A DNA stretch of 64,000 nt from Bactericera cockerelli (GCA_024516035.1 CM044961.1:33580953-33644952), one strand, 5' to 3'. Positions 10,698 through 20,964 are shown, numbered from the stretch's first letter. Program-made: numbers and translations. The notes: a model not told the origin generated them from the sequence alone.

Positions 10698-10885
10698 TCA
10701 GCCGACTTCCGTGCTCAAGAGCATAGGTTGTTGACCCGGAGGTTGCGGGTTCAAATACCGGCCGGAGCGGAAAATTCTGACCGAGTTTTTCCGTTTCCGG
10801 AATGGCTTAGGCGTAAACGCAAAGTGCCCTAAGGTAATACAAAATCGTTTCCGGGGCACAATTACCTTTAAAAAAGACGATGCCA
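10698..10885 (+). mobile_element. SINE E
   Basis: tRNA-like head with box B gcgggttcaaataccggcc, body accgagtttttccgtttccg, end cggggcacaattaccttt plus A run. A copy with clear target duplications is at 19.71 kb. Confidence 0.8.
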
Positions 10886-11065
10886 CTTAACCCCGAGTGA
10901 GTGTTTAAGAGAGTGAGTGTTTATGAGAGTGAGTGTTTTCTGAAATTAGGGCCTGATTTGGTTTACCTTCTTTTCGTTTATCTTACCTGTCAATAATTAT
11001 TCAATATCTCATTCTGTCCTATCAATAAAATAAAATTCAATATCTCATTCTGTCCTATCCCTCAG

Positions 11066-11203
11066 ACATGGGCCGCTCTGTGATCGTCATTCTCATCGTT
11101 GCTTTCTTCGTCATATTCATTGCTTTCTGGACTGGAGTGGCTGGCTGCTGGAGGCGATCCCCCGGCAACATCACCGCCACCGCCATCCTCATGCTGCTGG
11201 CGT
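11066..11203 (+). CDS. Claudin-like membrane protein, exon with TM2 and start of TM3
   Basis: Acceptor tatccctcag, donor gtaagt, 138 nt, phases 1 to 1, matching the previous exon. It encodes HMGRSVIVILIVAFFVIFIA then FWTGVAGCW, a clear transmembrane helix (TM2), followed by a short basic turn (RRSPGNITAT) and the first part of TM3 (AILMLLA). A Cys codon is split across the junction. This TM2, turn, TM3 layout is typical of claudin/PMP22/stargazin-type four-pass proteins. It is the cleanest exon of the gene. Insect members work in septate junctions or as channel subunits; which one this is cannot be told from the sequence. Confidence 0.8.
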
Positions 11204-11215
11204 GTAAGTAGTCGA

Positions 11216-11462
11216 CTACTCTCGGTCCGGAGGACGCGGGTTCGCTCCCGGCATCGGGGATTTTTTTTTTGTTGGACAAAAATCATTTGAGATCATTTTT
11301 TTTTGTTGGACAAAAATCATTTGAGATCATTTTTTTTTGTTGGACAAAAATCATTTGAGATCATTTTTTTTTGTTGGACAAAAATCATTTGAGATCATTT
11401 TTTTGAGAAACGAAGCCTTTCTCAGTCCGGAGGACGGGGGTTTGCTCCCGGCATCGGATTAT
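11216..11462 (+). repeat. 34-bp tandem repeat between two tRNA-like B-box segments
   Basis: Four to five units of tttgttggacaaaaatcatt plus 14 bp fill 11262-11405. On both sides stands a near-identical segment, ctcggtccggaggacgcggg and its neighbour at 11423, each with a B-box-like ggttcgctccc. Confidence 0.75.
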
Positions 11463-11679
11463 TTTTTTAAACTAACAAAAATCATTTGAGATTTTTTATG
11501 AGATGGCTTAGTGTGGTGTAGTAATGACCTTGACTCTAGATGTTGACCTCTGCGGTGCTGAAGTGAGGCCTGAAATGATGTACGGTAATGCCTCATTGTG
11601 TAGAGTAGGGTTAGGAAAAATGAGTACAAGACAACTCGGGTACATCCGTTGAGATGCCCCACTATACGTGTACATGTAC

Positions 11680-11838
11680 AGTCACACCTGGATATAATAG
11701 AACCCAAGGGCCAGAGTAAAAATTCTATTATAAAGAGGTTTCTAATATAGCCAGTTCTCTATTACACATAAACAGGTGACACAGGGACCTGAGGTTTCCT
11801 CTATTATAAAGAGGTTTCTAATATAACCAGTTCTCTAT
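11680..11838 (+). mobile_element. mariner-type MITE, right end lost
   Basis: Left terminus cagtcacacctggatataat after TA. The inner unit (attataaagaggtttctaat) is duplicated. A SINE A starts where the right end should be. Relatives lie at 21.21 and 23.72 kb. Confidence 0.65.
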
Positions 11839-11840
11839 TA

Positions 11841-12066
11841 AACAGTGCACTGGTAGTCAAGTGGTTAACGCGCTAGTCTGGTGATCCTGGTAGCGTAGGG
11901 ATCCGTTGGTTTGAATCCCACCCAGTGCTCGAATTTTTCCTCATTAATTTGAGTTTGTGACCACATAATAATAAGACCCTGAGGGTTAGGTGGTAGAAAA
12001 TGCTTTGAGCATTAACCTCGCCTGGTGGTTACCTTCCACTAAAGAGTGTTATTATTATTATTATCC
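11841..12066 (+). mobile_element. SINE A
   Basis: Full copy: head from cagtgcactggtagtcaagt to the B box and cccagtgc, hairpin AATGCTTTGAGCATT, tail ccactaaagagtgttattat with (tta)n. Confidence 0.88.
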
Positions 12067-12339
12067 CAGTCGGCTTAATAAGTTAGAAGCTCAATATGTA
12101 GGTACATCTGGTACATATAACCTATTCATACATAGGTATACAATTATTCATATTCGTGTAGTGAAAATATGAAGGTAAATACTCTAACCACAGAATTTCT
12201 AGCAATGAAATTTAGCATATTTATTAAATTCCTAGACATTACGTACCTAAGTGAGTTTCACTAGATGTGGTAGAAACATACAAGAGTTTACAAGACCACA
12301 AGCGTCTGACTGCCTCTATCACGGTAGCTGCTTAAAATA

Positions 12340-12770
12340 ATGGGAAATACTTTCAAAAAAAAGACACTGCCAATTATGGACACAATACTTCCTCGTGATT
12401 GGTTCACACTGTATAGCTGTGTACACTTGGCAACTTTTAGATTTTATACTAAATCAATTGTATCTCCAAAAATACTTAACCTATTTTCTTCAAGCTTGTT
12501 TTATATGATAGAATACCGTTTTAGCTACATTCTATATTCTACAAAAAAAATTCTGTATCGACAAGTTGTAAAGATTATTTTTGAACATTTTTGTCGAAAT
12601 TTTTGGATTTTCTTAAATATCAAAAAAAAATTGATTAAATTTTTACAAAAATTACAAACGAACTATGTAGAACACTAATACGCACGTACACGCAAATTTT
12701 TATCAAAATCGGGTGTACCGTTCACGCGATATAACGTATAAGTAACAAGTTAGTGGTCAGGCGCATGGTC
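12340..12770 (+). repeat. Dispersed AT-rich repeat J, copy 1
   Basis: It shares gacacaatacttcctcgtga, the (a)aaaattctgta block and gtgtaccgttcacg with 13090-13500; the flank ggtcaggcgcatggtctct is also shared. No coding capacity is seen. Confidence 0.65.
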
Positions 12771-12834
12771 TCTATCACCAAGAGTACTATATCTTACAGG
12801 CTAGTGCGAAGTTGATTTACTTAAGATAACCCAA

Positions 12835-13095
12835 CGCTGATGGCACTGAAGTTAATCGAATACACCACAGTTCTCATTCATCAGTCACGGAAGTTAAGCA
12901 ACGTCCAGCGAGGCTAGAACTTGTATGGGTGACCATTCAAATTCGAACCCTCGTGATGCTGGCTAGTTCCAGCCCCGCTCAGACTGGGTGAGGTTAATTT
13001 GAGTTGCTGGTTTGTGATTTTCCAGCGAGTGGAGGGTAAAACCCCCGTCGTGATATATGACCATGCAGTTAAAAGCGATGTTATATCCAATTTAA
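12835..13095 (+). mobile_element. 5S rRNA-derived SINE H
   Basis: The head matches the 5S rRNA internal promoter region: ggaagttaagcaacgtccag, then gaacttgtatgggtgacc. The body follows: cagactgggtgaggttaatt, ggagggtaaaacccccgtcg, tgaccatgcagttaaaagcg. The 5S similarity is by eye. Confidence 0.82.
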
Positions 13096-13099
13096 AAAA

Positions 13100-13802
13100 C
13101 ACTGCCAATTATGGACACAATACTTCCTCGTGATTGCTTCATATTGTAAACACGTGCCAATTTTGAGATTTTATAGAAAATTACTTATATCTCCAAAACG
13201 GCTCAACCGATTTTCTTCAAATTTGTTTTATATGGTAGAATATCGTTTTCTCTACATTCTAAATTCCACAAAAAATTCTGTATTGGCAAGTCGTGGTCCT
13301 TATTTTTTTACATTTTTGTCCAAATTTTCGGATTTTCTTAAATATCAGAGTCAAATTATAATTAATTTTAAAATAAATATAAATAATCTATGTAAAACAA
13401 TAATATGCATATTCTTACAAAATTTCATTGAAATCGGGTGTACCGTTCACGAGATATAAGCGTTTAAGTAAAAAGTTAGTGGTCAGGCGCATGGTCTCTT
13501 TCACCCAGAACCGCTAGTATGAATTCGATGAATTTGAAATGGGACCATCTACAGAATGTCTCCTAGATGTGTGCAAAATTTCATCAAAATCGGTCGAGTA
13601 GTTTCCGAGATTTGCGCGTTACAAGGAATCGTTTTAACAGACAGACCGACAGACCGACAGACGGACACAAAACCAAATTTACTCAGTAGGTCATGAAACG
13701 TCCAGAAATATGAAAAAAATTGAAATCGGAGCAAAAAAATATTTTTTTTTACAAAAACGAACACAATACTTCCGATTTCTAATATTAGAAATTTCTCGGA
13801 AG
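13100..13802 (+). repeat. Dispersed repeat J, copies 2 and 3
   Basis: 13100-13500 repeats copy 1. 13545-13802 holds atttcatcaaaatcggtcga and the fold-back acttccgatttctaatatta with its complement. Fragments recur at 26.57, 44.4 and 55.3 kb. Confidence 0.6.
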
Positions 13803-13804
13803 TA

Positions 13805-13997
13805 AAATATATCGCCTTATTTATACTTCCCAATTAAGACTATTAAGTCCCATTATTCCAGCAGTAAGCCCAAGACATATTATGTGGTAAAAACCCCAAA
13901 TTGGAAGGATAACATGTCCTATCCAGTCTGGGTTTCGAACCCGCAACTTCTGGATTACCAGACCGCCGCCTTTACCACTGAGCTACCGGGACAGACA
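13805..13997 (-). mobile_element. SINE F
   Basis: Read on the minus strand: tgtcccggtagctcagtggt head with pairing acceptor ends, box B gggttcgaaacccag, body to the atactgcccaattaagac region. Confidence 0.85.
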
Positions 13998-14389
13998 AAT
14001 AATCAAACTTTCTTCCGTTAAATAGCTACAACATAATTAGTTCTAAGCAGGTACTGCGGTAGCAAACTTAAGAATCTGCTGGTACATACATAATTATACA
14101 TGTGCTGGTTCATAGTAAATAATTATTTATGTACATCAGGAACCGATACAATAAATCCACCCAATTAAATACGCCGTAAATCCGCATATTAGGTGGTTAA
14201 CGTGGTTTGTACTCTGGCCTGTTAGAGATTGGTTCTTGGTTTTTTAAGCCACTGTCGATGAAAGTCGATGGTTTATTTTAGAAACTATGGAGTCGTTAGT
14301 GGCGTATTACAGTATTACATAAGAGCATTAAGAGCGCGGAAGACACTGTAATAAGGGTTATTTAGTCACCAGTGACGCGTCGGAGGGTT

Positions 14390-14605
14390 TACCGTCCATT
14401 CGCTGAAAGCTGATAAACGACTATCCACATTTACCTCACCCAGCCTGAATTAACAACATCACGACGACAACGCGACGCCGACGCGCGGCGGTTTGAATTC
14501 GAGTGGGTCATCCAATCAAGTCCTGTCCTCGCTGGGCGTTGCTTCACTTCAGTGATCCCACGAGAATTGGCGTATTCAACGTGTCCATCAGCACTAACTT
14601 AAATT
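14390..14605 (-). mobile_element. SINE H (5S-derived), inverted
   Basis: Minus strand: gaagtgaagcaacgcccagc head and the shared body. A GC-rich insert (acgcgacgccgacgcgcggc) sits in the middle. It forms an inverted pair with the copy starting at 14640. Confidence 0.75.
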
Positions 14606-14639
14606 TGTGTACATATATACATGTATGTTCTGATATTTA

Positions 14640-14872
14640 AAACATTATTTCACCGACGATGGCGCAATGAATGCACCGGTTCTGGATCACCGAAGTTAAG
14701 CAACATCCAGCGAGGGGAAGACTTCGTGATGCTGTCTTTCCGGCCCAACCCAGACTGGGTGAGGTTATTGTGGGTAGCAGGTCTGTGAGTTTCCTGCGAA
14801 TGTAGGGCAACACTCGTCGTGATATGATCATTTGATCATGCAGTTGAAAGCGACTTTAAAGCCAAAGAAAAG
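14640..14872 (+). mobile_element. SINE H (5S-derived), short-head subfamily
   Basis: The head ccggttctggatcaccgaag, ttaagcaacatccagcgagg runs directly to cttcgtgatgctg. It lacks the about 30 bp with gggtgacc seen at 12.9 kb. Confidence 0.8.
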
Positions 14873-15009
14873 GTTCTTTATGTCAAGTGGGGCATTTTTG
14901 ATGGTAGCTATTGTTCATATGAAGAAGAACACACTTTTTTTTCTTTTTTAATCTAAACTAAACGTCTCGTATAGTTCCTTTCTCTGAAGTTATGAACTAA
15001 CTAAAAAGT

Positions 15010-15150
15010 TATCATATTTGTGTTAACCACTTTCGTGATATCACCACTACTCAAACGCACGAACTAAATCTACGCTGAAACCAGGACTTGAACCACCGAC
15101 CTCCAGGTTACAAGTCCGTCGACTTATCGATCTACTGAGGTCGGTTGAGC
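15010..15150 (-). mobile_element. SINE B
   Basis: Minus strand: ctcagtagatcgataagtcg head, B box ggttcaagtcc, body ending in gatatcacgaaagtggttaa. Confidence 0.8.
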
Positions 15151-15459
15151 TAACTAAGAATAATCAATGCAAAGCTACACAAATTAATGCATAAGTATTC
15201 GTTACTTTGTACCTACTTTACCAACACTTTCATCTTTTGATGAAATATTTTACTCATATTAATGAATAAAATTTTATGTTTTATGTTACCACTGATGTTA
15301 ATGCAGTAATGTCTGCAATTTCTAAGCGAAGAAATTTACCGGGAGACAGAATCGTTTAATTATTTTATCATCAACTTTCAACATTTTTAGCACGTTCTAT
15401 TAACATATTAAATTAATTATTTTAATGACATTTGATAAACTCATAACTTATAACATTAC

Positions 15460-15520
15460 TAGCTGGTAGTCTGGGCGTTGCTTAACTTGGGTGATTCTAC
15501 GAGTACCGGTTCATTTAAAG
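15460..15520 (-). mobile_element. SINE H head fragment
   Basis: Minus strand: tcgtagaatcacccaagtta then agcaacgcccag. The rest is missing. Confidence 0.55.
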
Positions 15521-15784
15521 CGCTATTTTCTTCAAAAAATTCAAGCATTGGACAATTAGACACAATCTCCTTTTTTTAATATTCACAAGAATGATAGATT
15601 ATTTCTTATTAATAATATATAAACACACTCATTCATCATAAAATAAATAGTATATCTCCCTTGCCTTTATCCCATATTAGTTCATGTTGCTATTCGGGTC
15701 GGCGTTATTCAACCTCATGGTTGAGGTTGGTAGAGTGGAGCACGTTTTTTAAGGCTTGATGCCCTTCCTAACGCCAACGATTCT

Positions 15785-16015
15785 ATTTGGTTTTAACGTC
15801 TGATCTGGACGGGGGTGTTATACCCTCCATTCGCTGCGAATAGTACCAGCTACCCACATTAACCGCACCCAGCCTGGGTAGGCCGGAAATGCCAGCCTTA
15901 CGTGTTTGGAGGGAACAGAATTTTCTTCGAAAAGTCTGCTCCAACCGGGGATCGAACTCGGGATCTCTGGACTACAGGCAGTAGTCACAACCATTACGCC
16001 ACGGAGGCTGGCTTT
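15785..16015 (-). mobile_element. SINE G: tRNA head on the SINE H body
   Basis: Minus strand: tRNA-like head gcctccgtggcgtaatggtt with B box gagttcgatcccc, then a spacer with gttccctccaaacacg, then the body shared with SINE H (cccaggctgggtgcggttaa, ggagggtataacacccc). Confidence 0.82.
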
Positions 16016-16418
16016 AAAATAAATATAAATAAATAATAAATATATAAAATTAAAAATAGTAATTATATAGATATAAAAATGAGGCATCCCCGTTATGTAT
16101 ATCTTTCTTTCTAATAGTTATGTATATCGCCAGTGAAAGTGACTGCATATTTCTGGGAAACTGCCCGGGCGATTGTTTCATAAGAGAAACCAACTGACTG
16201 AATACCATGCGAAAATTTCGGACCACATTCCCTTTGTTTGGATACTTTTTTATTTTAATTACGTATTATTATTATTATCTATTATTATTACTAACGCATC
16301 CCGTGAGAAGGATCTTAATGAATCATGGGTGGGTCCCTATACTTAGGTATTATTTCATTTCACTGCGTGTAAACTTTCCTGTAGGTCTCGCGATAATAAA
16401 TAATGGGTAATTTTAACG

Positions 16419-16700
16419 ACCTCAGTAGCTTGTTCGATAGGGCGGCGCACTTTTGACCTGGAGGTCGGTGGTTCAAGTCTCGGTTTCAGCGTACATTTAG
16501 GGCGGAATTAATTGACGTTTTTGTAATTCCTCTGTGGCGCTAAGTCACGGATTGCGTACTGTTTAAAATAGGAAAACCGACCCTAAGCAATGACTTAAAC
16601 TATGCATGTTGTCTAATAATTTCGCCCTTATAAAGCGAGTTTTAGCAGTTGTGGTACCTATCACGAAAGTGGCGAACACAAATATAATAACTTAATGGGT
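16419..16700 (+). mobile_element. SINE B with nested MITE
   Basis: Head acgacctcagtagcttgttc, B box ggttcaagtctc, end atcacgaaagtggcgaacac. The element is split at its tttag position by the MITE at 16500-16627. Confidence 0.85.
16500..16627. mobile_element. Harbinger-type MITE, TTA target duplication
   Basis: Inverted ends GGGCGGAATTAATTGAC (left) and a decayed complement cgccc at the right, flanked by TTA at 16497-16499 and 16628-16630. The intact SINE B sequence supplies the empty site. The same element is at 51053-51181. Confidence 0.82.
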
Positions 16701-16859
16701 AATTTTAATAGTATCTGTTTGAAAGTGAGCAAATTCGTACTTTGAAAAACGCGTTGCTAGAATAGGACCAAAGCTCTTGAATGAAGATTCGATTGGTTTT
16801 TCATTTTATTATCTTTTCTTCTCCCCTCTTCTGAAAATCACACGCAAGTCACTGTTCAG

Positions 16860-17012
16860 CGTCCATGGCATGTTGAATACACCAGTCATCGATCTGTCAC
16901 TCAAGTGAAGCAACGTCTAAAGAAGTTAGGACTTGAATGAGTGACAGTTCAAATTCGATGTCTCGTGAATCCCAGTCCCACAGGCTGGGTGAGTTAATTT
17001 ATGCTGCTTTGT
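16860..17012 (+). mobile_element. SINE H (5S-derived), 3'-truncated
   Basis: Head catgttgaatacaccagtca, gtgaagcaacgtctaaagaa, then cacaggctgggtgagttaat; it stops there. Confidence 0.65.
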
Positions 17013-17150
17013 AAGATATACTGTAAGAAGTACGTATTCTCTATTCTATTTTATATTCTTTATTAGGCTTTGTAACTAGGACTATACTGTATATTGTATG
17101 TTAGGTATATTCCTATTACTATAAGTGTAATAATATATTTTCTATTCCAG

Positions 17151-17250
17151 TCTGTTGAGCGCGTGGAGCCATGGGATTCTGGCATGGTGTGTGAGTACTA
17201 CGAGAGGGAGAGAGTGGTGGGAGAGGAAGTACTATCAGCAGTGGAGCAAC
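17151..17250 (+). CDS. Claudin-like membrane protein, exon with TM3 end and second loop (three frameshifts)
   Basis: Acceptor tctattccag, donor gtaagtatt. Pieces in three frames give a coherent claudin-like TM3 end and second loop: a LLSA run, then GAMGFWHGV, then EYYERERVVGEE, then YYQQWSN. Joining them needs an extra T removed near 17164, an extra T near 17192 and an extra A near 17228. The later repeat units have the last point without the extra A. One base at the acceptor is also off phase. With these changes the length would be 98 nt and the phases fit the 11066-11203 exon. I read this as consensus error or decay rather than a different protein. Confidence 0.7.
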
Positions 17251-18720
17251 GTAAGTATTGTGACGTCATCATATATGTATTAGAGAGAGAGAGGGAGAGA
17301 GTGGTGGGAGAGGAGTACTATCAGCAGTGGAGCAACGTAAGTATTGTGACGTCATCATATATGTATTAGAGAGAGAGAGGGAGAGAGTGGTGGGAGAGGA
17401 GTACTATCAGCAGTGGAGCAACGTAAGTATTGTGACGTCATCATATATGTATTAGAGAGAGAGAGGGAGAGAGTGGTGGGAGAGGAGTACTATCAGCAGT
17501 GGAGCAACGTAAGTATTGTGACGTCATCATATATGTATTAGAGAGAGAGAGGGACAGAAAGAGAGAGAGAGAGTGGAGGGAGAGGAGTATATCAGCAGTG
17601 GAGCAACGTAAGTATTGTGACGTCATCATATATGTATTAGGGGAGAGAGAGGAGAAGAGTGGGGAGAGGGTGTCAGCAGTGGAGCAACAGTGAAGTAATT
17701 GTGACGTCATCATATATGTAGTAGAGAGAGAGAGTGGTGGGAAGAGGAGTATATAGCAGTGGTGAACGTAAGTATTGTTGCACAGTCATGTATATAATAT
17801 TGAGAGAGAGAAGATGTGTATTGGAGAGAGAGAGGTGAGAGAAGAGATTAGAGAGAGTGATGGGATTAGAGTGGTGGAGAAGAGAGTGTGGAGAGATACT
17901 ACAGTCGTGAAGCAATAAGTATTGACGTCTCAGTATGGTATTAGAGAGAGAGAGAGAGAGTGTTGGTAAGCATTGGAGTACTATCTAGCAGTGAGAATCA
18001 TGAAGATTTTGAATGATTCAAATTCATTAATACTGTATTAAGAGGACAGAGAGAGTTACATGAGAGGGATAAAATTAAGAATGAAGCAACGAAGATTGTG
18101 ACGTCATCTATTGTAATGAGAGAGAGCTGAGAGAGTGGTTGGAGAGGAACTTCAGCATGGCAAAGTAAATAATGGACGTCAATCATATAGTTATTAGAGA
18201 CCAAGAGAAAAGATGTGGAGAGGAGTACTATCAGCATGAGCAACGTAATTAATTGTTGACGTTCTTTTTCTTTAATGTATTAGAATTTTAGGTGTTAGAG
18301 AGGAGAGGAAGAAAATAGTGACATCAGATGGAATAAGTAAGTATTGTGACGTCATCATATATGTATTAGGAGAGAGAGAGAGAGAGAGGTGGGAGAGGGA
18401 GTCAATCACATGGGCAACGTAATTAATTGTACGTGATCATTATGTATTAGAGAGAGATAGAGGAGTGGTGGGAGAGGATACTATCAGCAGTTGGCACGTG
18501 AAGGTTATTGGACGTGCATCATATATGTATAAGAGAAGCAAGAGAGAGAGTGTGGAAGGGGTACTTCAGCTGTGGAGCAACGTAATATTGTGACGTTTCA
18601 TCATGATGGTAATAGAGTAGGAGGAGAGAGAGAGTAGAGCAAGAGAGGATTGAGCAAGAGAGGACAGGGTAGAGACCACGAGGAGGAGATTAATGATTAG
18701 AAGTTATGTTGGGAGAGGAA
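17251..18720 (+). repeat. 86-bp minisatellite made of exon tail plus 5' splice site
   Basis: Donor positions at 17251, 17337, 17423 and 17509 are exactly 86 bp apart, and the next is at 17608. Each unit has 32 bp of intron start (gtaagtattgtgacgtcatc) and 54 bp ending in the exon tail that encodes VVGEEYYQQWSN. After about 17650 the units persist but carry many indels, down to about 18720. Confidence 0.92.
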
Positions 18721-18929
18721 TATAATACTAGCTGTGAAGGACATTTTAGTAGTTGTAGAGTAGGACAACGACATGGGACATTAACAATATTTGAACATGA
18801 TATTGGCTGGTTAGTCGATATGAGCATTGGCATCGGCATTGGTTCTCGTAATCCGGTGATCCCTAGCTTAAAGTTGTGACTGATAACACAATTATTAGCT
18901 CTTCTTTTTTATGAACCATGGTCTTCCAG

Positions 18930-19087
18930 ATCCTGAAGGCAAGATCGGGTTGCTCCAGATAGGTCCTTCTTCATGGCTTGGATCAGCGTAGCCATGTTCT
19001 GAGTTCCGCCATTTGTTTGGCTGGTGCTGCATTGTCTTGGCAGAGGAAGAGAGTGAGAAGCTCTCAACATGCATAACAGTTTGCAGG
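18930..19087 (+). pseudogene. Claudin-like membrane protein, TM4 exon (frameshifted copy)
   Basis: After acceptor gtcttccag, the frames give KARSG, then FFMAWISVAMF, then LSSAICLAGAAL, together a typical fourth transmembrane helix with the aromatic AW motif of claudin-like proteins. At least two single-base shifts and a stop break it. The tail ctctcaacatgca and a donor (ttgcag, gtgagt) follow. Degenerate second and third copies of the tail and donor are at 19.40-19.47 and 19.63-19.92 kb. This may be the real exon with consensus errors. Confidence 0.6.
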
Positions 19088-19395
19088 TGAGTGACGTAAT
19101 AGATTCGATGACTTTATGAACGCATTCTTTCGTACCGAAGTGAAGACTAAGGATTCATTCCTAATCTTAGGCCTGGTATGGCAGAGATTAGTAATCCCAT
19201 AGTGGTTCACTGTCAGGTGGTCCTGTTTGCTATAGGGAACACTTCGACCTGGACAATTATTATTCAAGAGGACATCTGACTGCCAATGCAGCACAGACCT
19301 TTAAACAAAGTCTCTGAATAACAAATCAGCAGAAGGGACAAATGACCCGGCATCCTTACGTGAGATCTGATACAACCCTTAGGTCTCGTATGCTA

Positions 19396-19925
19396 ATTTG
19401 TCTTGGAAGATGAGTGAGGAAAGAGAGAGAAAAGAAAGAGAGAAGGTTCTCAACATGCAGTAACTGATGCCAGGTGAGTGAGTGAGTGAGTCGAGTGAGT
19501 GTAGTCGGTGAACTGTTCAGTCAGTGAGCTATGGTATGAGTGAACGAGTGAGTTGGTGAACTGTTTAGTTCACGAACTATGGTACATATAATCATTTATC
19601 ATTTTGGTTATCTTCTTGTCTGTGCTGATATGTGTTGGAAAAGAGAGGAAGCTCTCAACATGCAATATCTCAAGTCTCCAGACTTATTCTTCCATGCAGT
19701 ACCTTATGACTCAGTGGTCAAGAGCATTGGTTGCTGACCCGGAAGTTGCGTGTTCGAATCCCAGTCGGAGAGGAAATTCTGACCGAGTTTTTCCGTTTCC
19801 GGAATGGCAGGGATGTAAAGGTAAAGTGTCCTGAAGTAATGCCAAAGCAGTTCCGGGGCACAAACTACCTTTTCAAAAAAAAAAAACAAAAAAAATGCAG
19901 TACCTTATACCAGGTGAGTGAATGA
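19396..19925 (+). repeat. Two further copies of the TM4 exon tail and donor
   Basis: Tail ctcaacatgcag recurs at about 19450 (then gatgccag, gtgagtgagtgag) and at 19657-19917. The last copy reads in frame to NMQYLIP and then joins gtgagtg, but a SINE E splits it. It has the best junction with the final exon. Confidence 0.6.
19708..19894 (+). mobile_element. SINE E inserted in an exon-tail copy
   Basis: Flanked by a perfect 14-bp target duplication atgcagtaccttat at 19694-19707 and 19895-19908. A-rich 3' end. Head with box B gtgttcgaatcccag. Confidence 0.92.
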
Positions 19926-20002
19926 CCGATGAGGAGTCGGTGAACTGTGTTATGGTTCTGGTCAGTGAACTATTGTACATCATTTCCTCAATCTTTTTCT
20001 CT

Positions 20003-20135
20003 GGTGCTGCTATCTATCGTGATATCACAACTACTCAAACTTACTTCACTAAATCTACGGTGAAATCGGCACTTGAACCACCGACCTCTAGGTTACAAGT
20101 CCCCGCCTTATCGATCAAGCCACTGAGGTCGGTAA
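20003..20135 (-). mobile_element. SINE B
   Basis: Minus strand: ctcagtggcttgatcgataa, B box gtggttcaagtgcc, end gatatcacgat. Confidence 0.82.
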
Positions 20136-20176
20136 AAAAACATGAACTCAACAATATTATATCTCCTCCTTTCCAG

Positions 20177-20286
20177 TGTACCCCCAGAAGCAGCAGTACG
20201 CCTACGCCAGTTACCCCACCCCCGCCCCCGGCTACCCCCCCTACTATCACACCGGCTCCCAATATGGCGGACACTACAACTACTAG
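20177..20286 (+). CDS. Claudin-like membrane protein, last exon (Tyr/Pro/Gln-rich tail)
   Basis: Acceptor ctcctttccag, phase 2 start, 35 residues to a TAG at 20284-20286: YPQKQQYAYASYPTPAPGYP then PYYHTGSQYGGHYNY. This is a short cytoplasmic tail. It joins a preceding G from the TM4 exon donor to give Val. Tyr-rich C-termini are common in claudin-like proteins, where the last residues can bind PDZ scaffolds; NYNY-type ends are not a classical PDZ ligand, so this is only a possibility. The reading frame is clean and GC-richer than its surroundings. Confidence 0.75.
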
Positions 20287-20960
20287 ACCCGCTACACCAC
20301 AGAATCAAAGGTGCGATTTAGAAGTCACCGAACAAACTCAGCAAGTGCGTTAGACAAATCACCGGTAAACTCAAAAACACATTGAATGAGATTGAATCAC
20401 GCAGCGGTAGACTTATGGATCTTTACAAGTCAGCGGTTGGCTCACTTAATAGGATCTAGATTCCATGATAGCCGATAGTAATGATGATTAGCTATGTACA
20501 AAAAATTTCAGTCACCTATTGCTCCAATATGTTAACGTGAGTGCTCTGCCAAATAAAAGTGATGAGACAATGAGACTCAGTTGAACCAAAACTAAAATGC
20601 TGACTGCCAATGTATGTAGGTATTGAAATGAAAATTCGCAACTTTTTAAGAACAAATGGTTGACTCATCGGACTTAGTTTTTCTTTAACAATCGTGACAG
20701 AGCCGTCAAACAAAAAATAGTAATCAATATTTTATTTTTCAATGTGGCTATTCTGTTTAGTTCAGACCATTTGAATCTACTGATTAGAAATTTCCAGACC
20801 AAAAACCAATCATTTTCTCTCGGAAATTTATTCCTCTAAAACTAATCAAACTTTTATCAAAGAAAAATCCCTCTCTCGCCGCTAAATTTTCTTTTTACAA
20901 AAATATTAGATCACTAAAATGTTCTTTGTTGGCAAATTCTACTTTAAAATTATCAACTCT
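20287..20960. other. Downstream of the claudin-like gene, probable 3' UTR then AT-rich
   Basis: The sequence after the stop has no long frame. No clear polyadenylation site can be fixed. Confidence 0.4.
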
Positions 20961-20964
20961 TTTT

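Noticed and set aside
17094..17369. 91-codon open frame through the first repeat units
   Set aside because: It reads through a splice donor into intron and is only partly in the protein frame.
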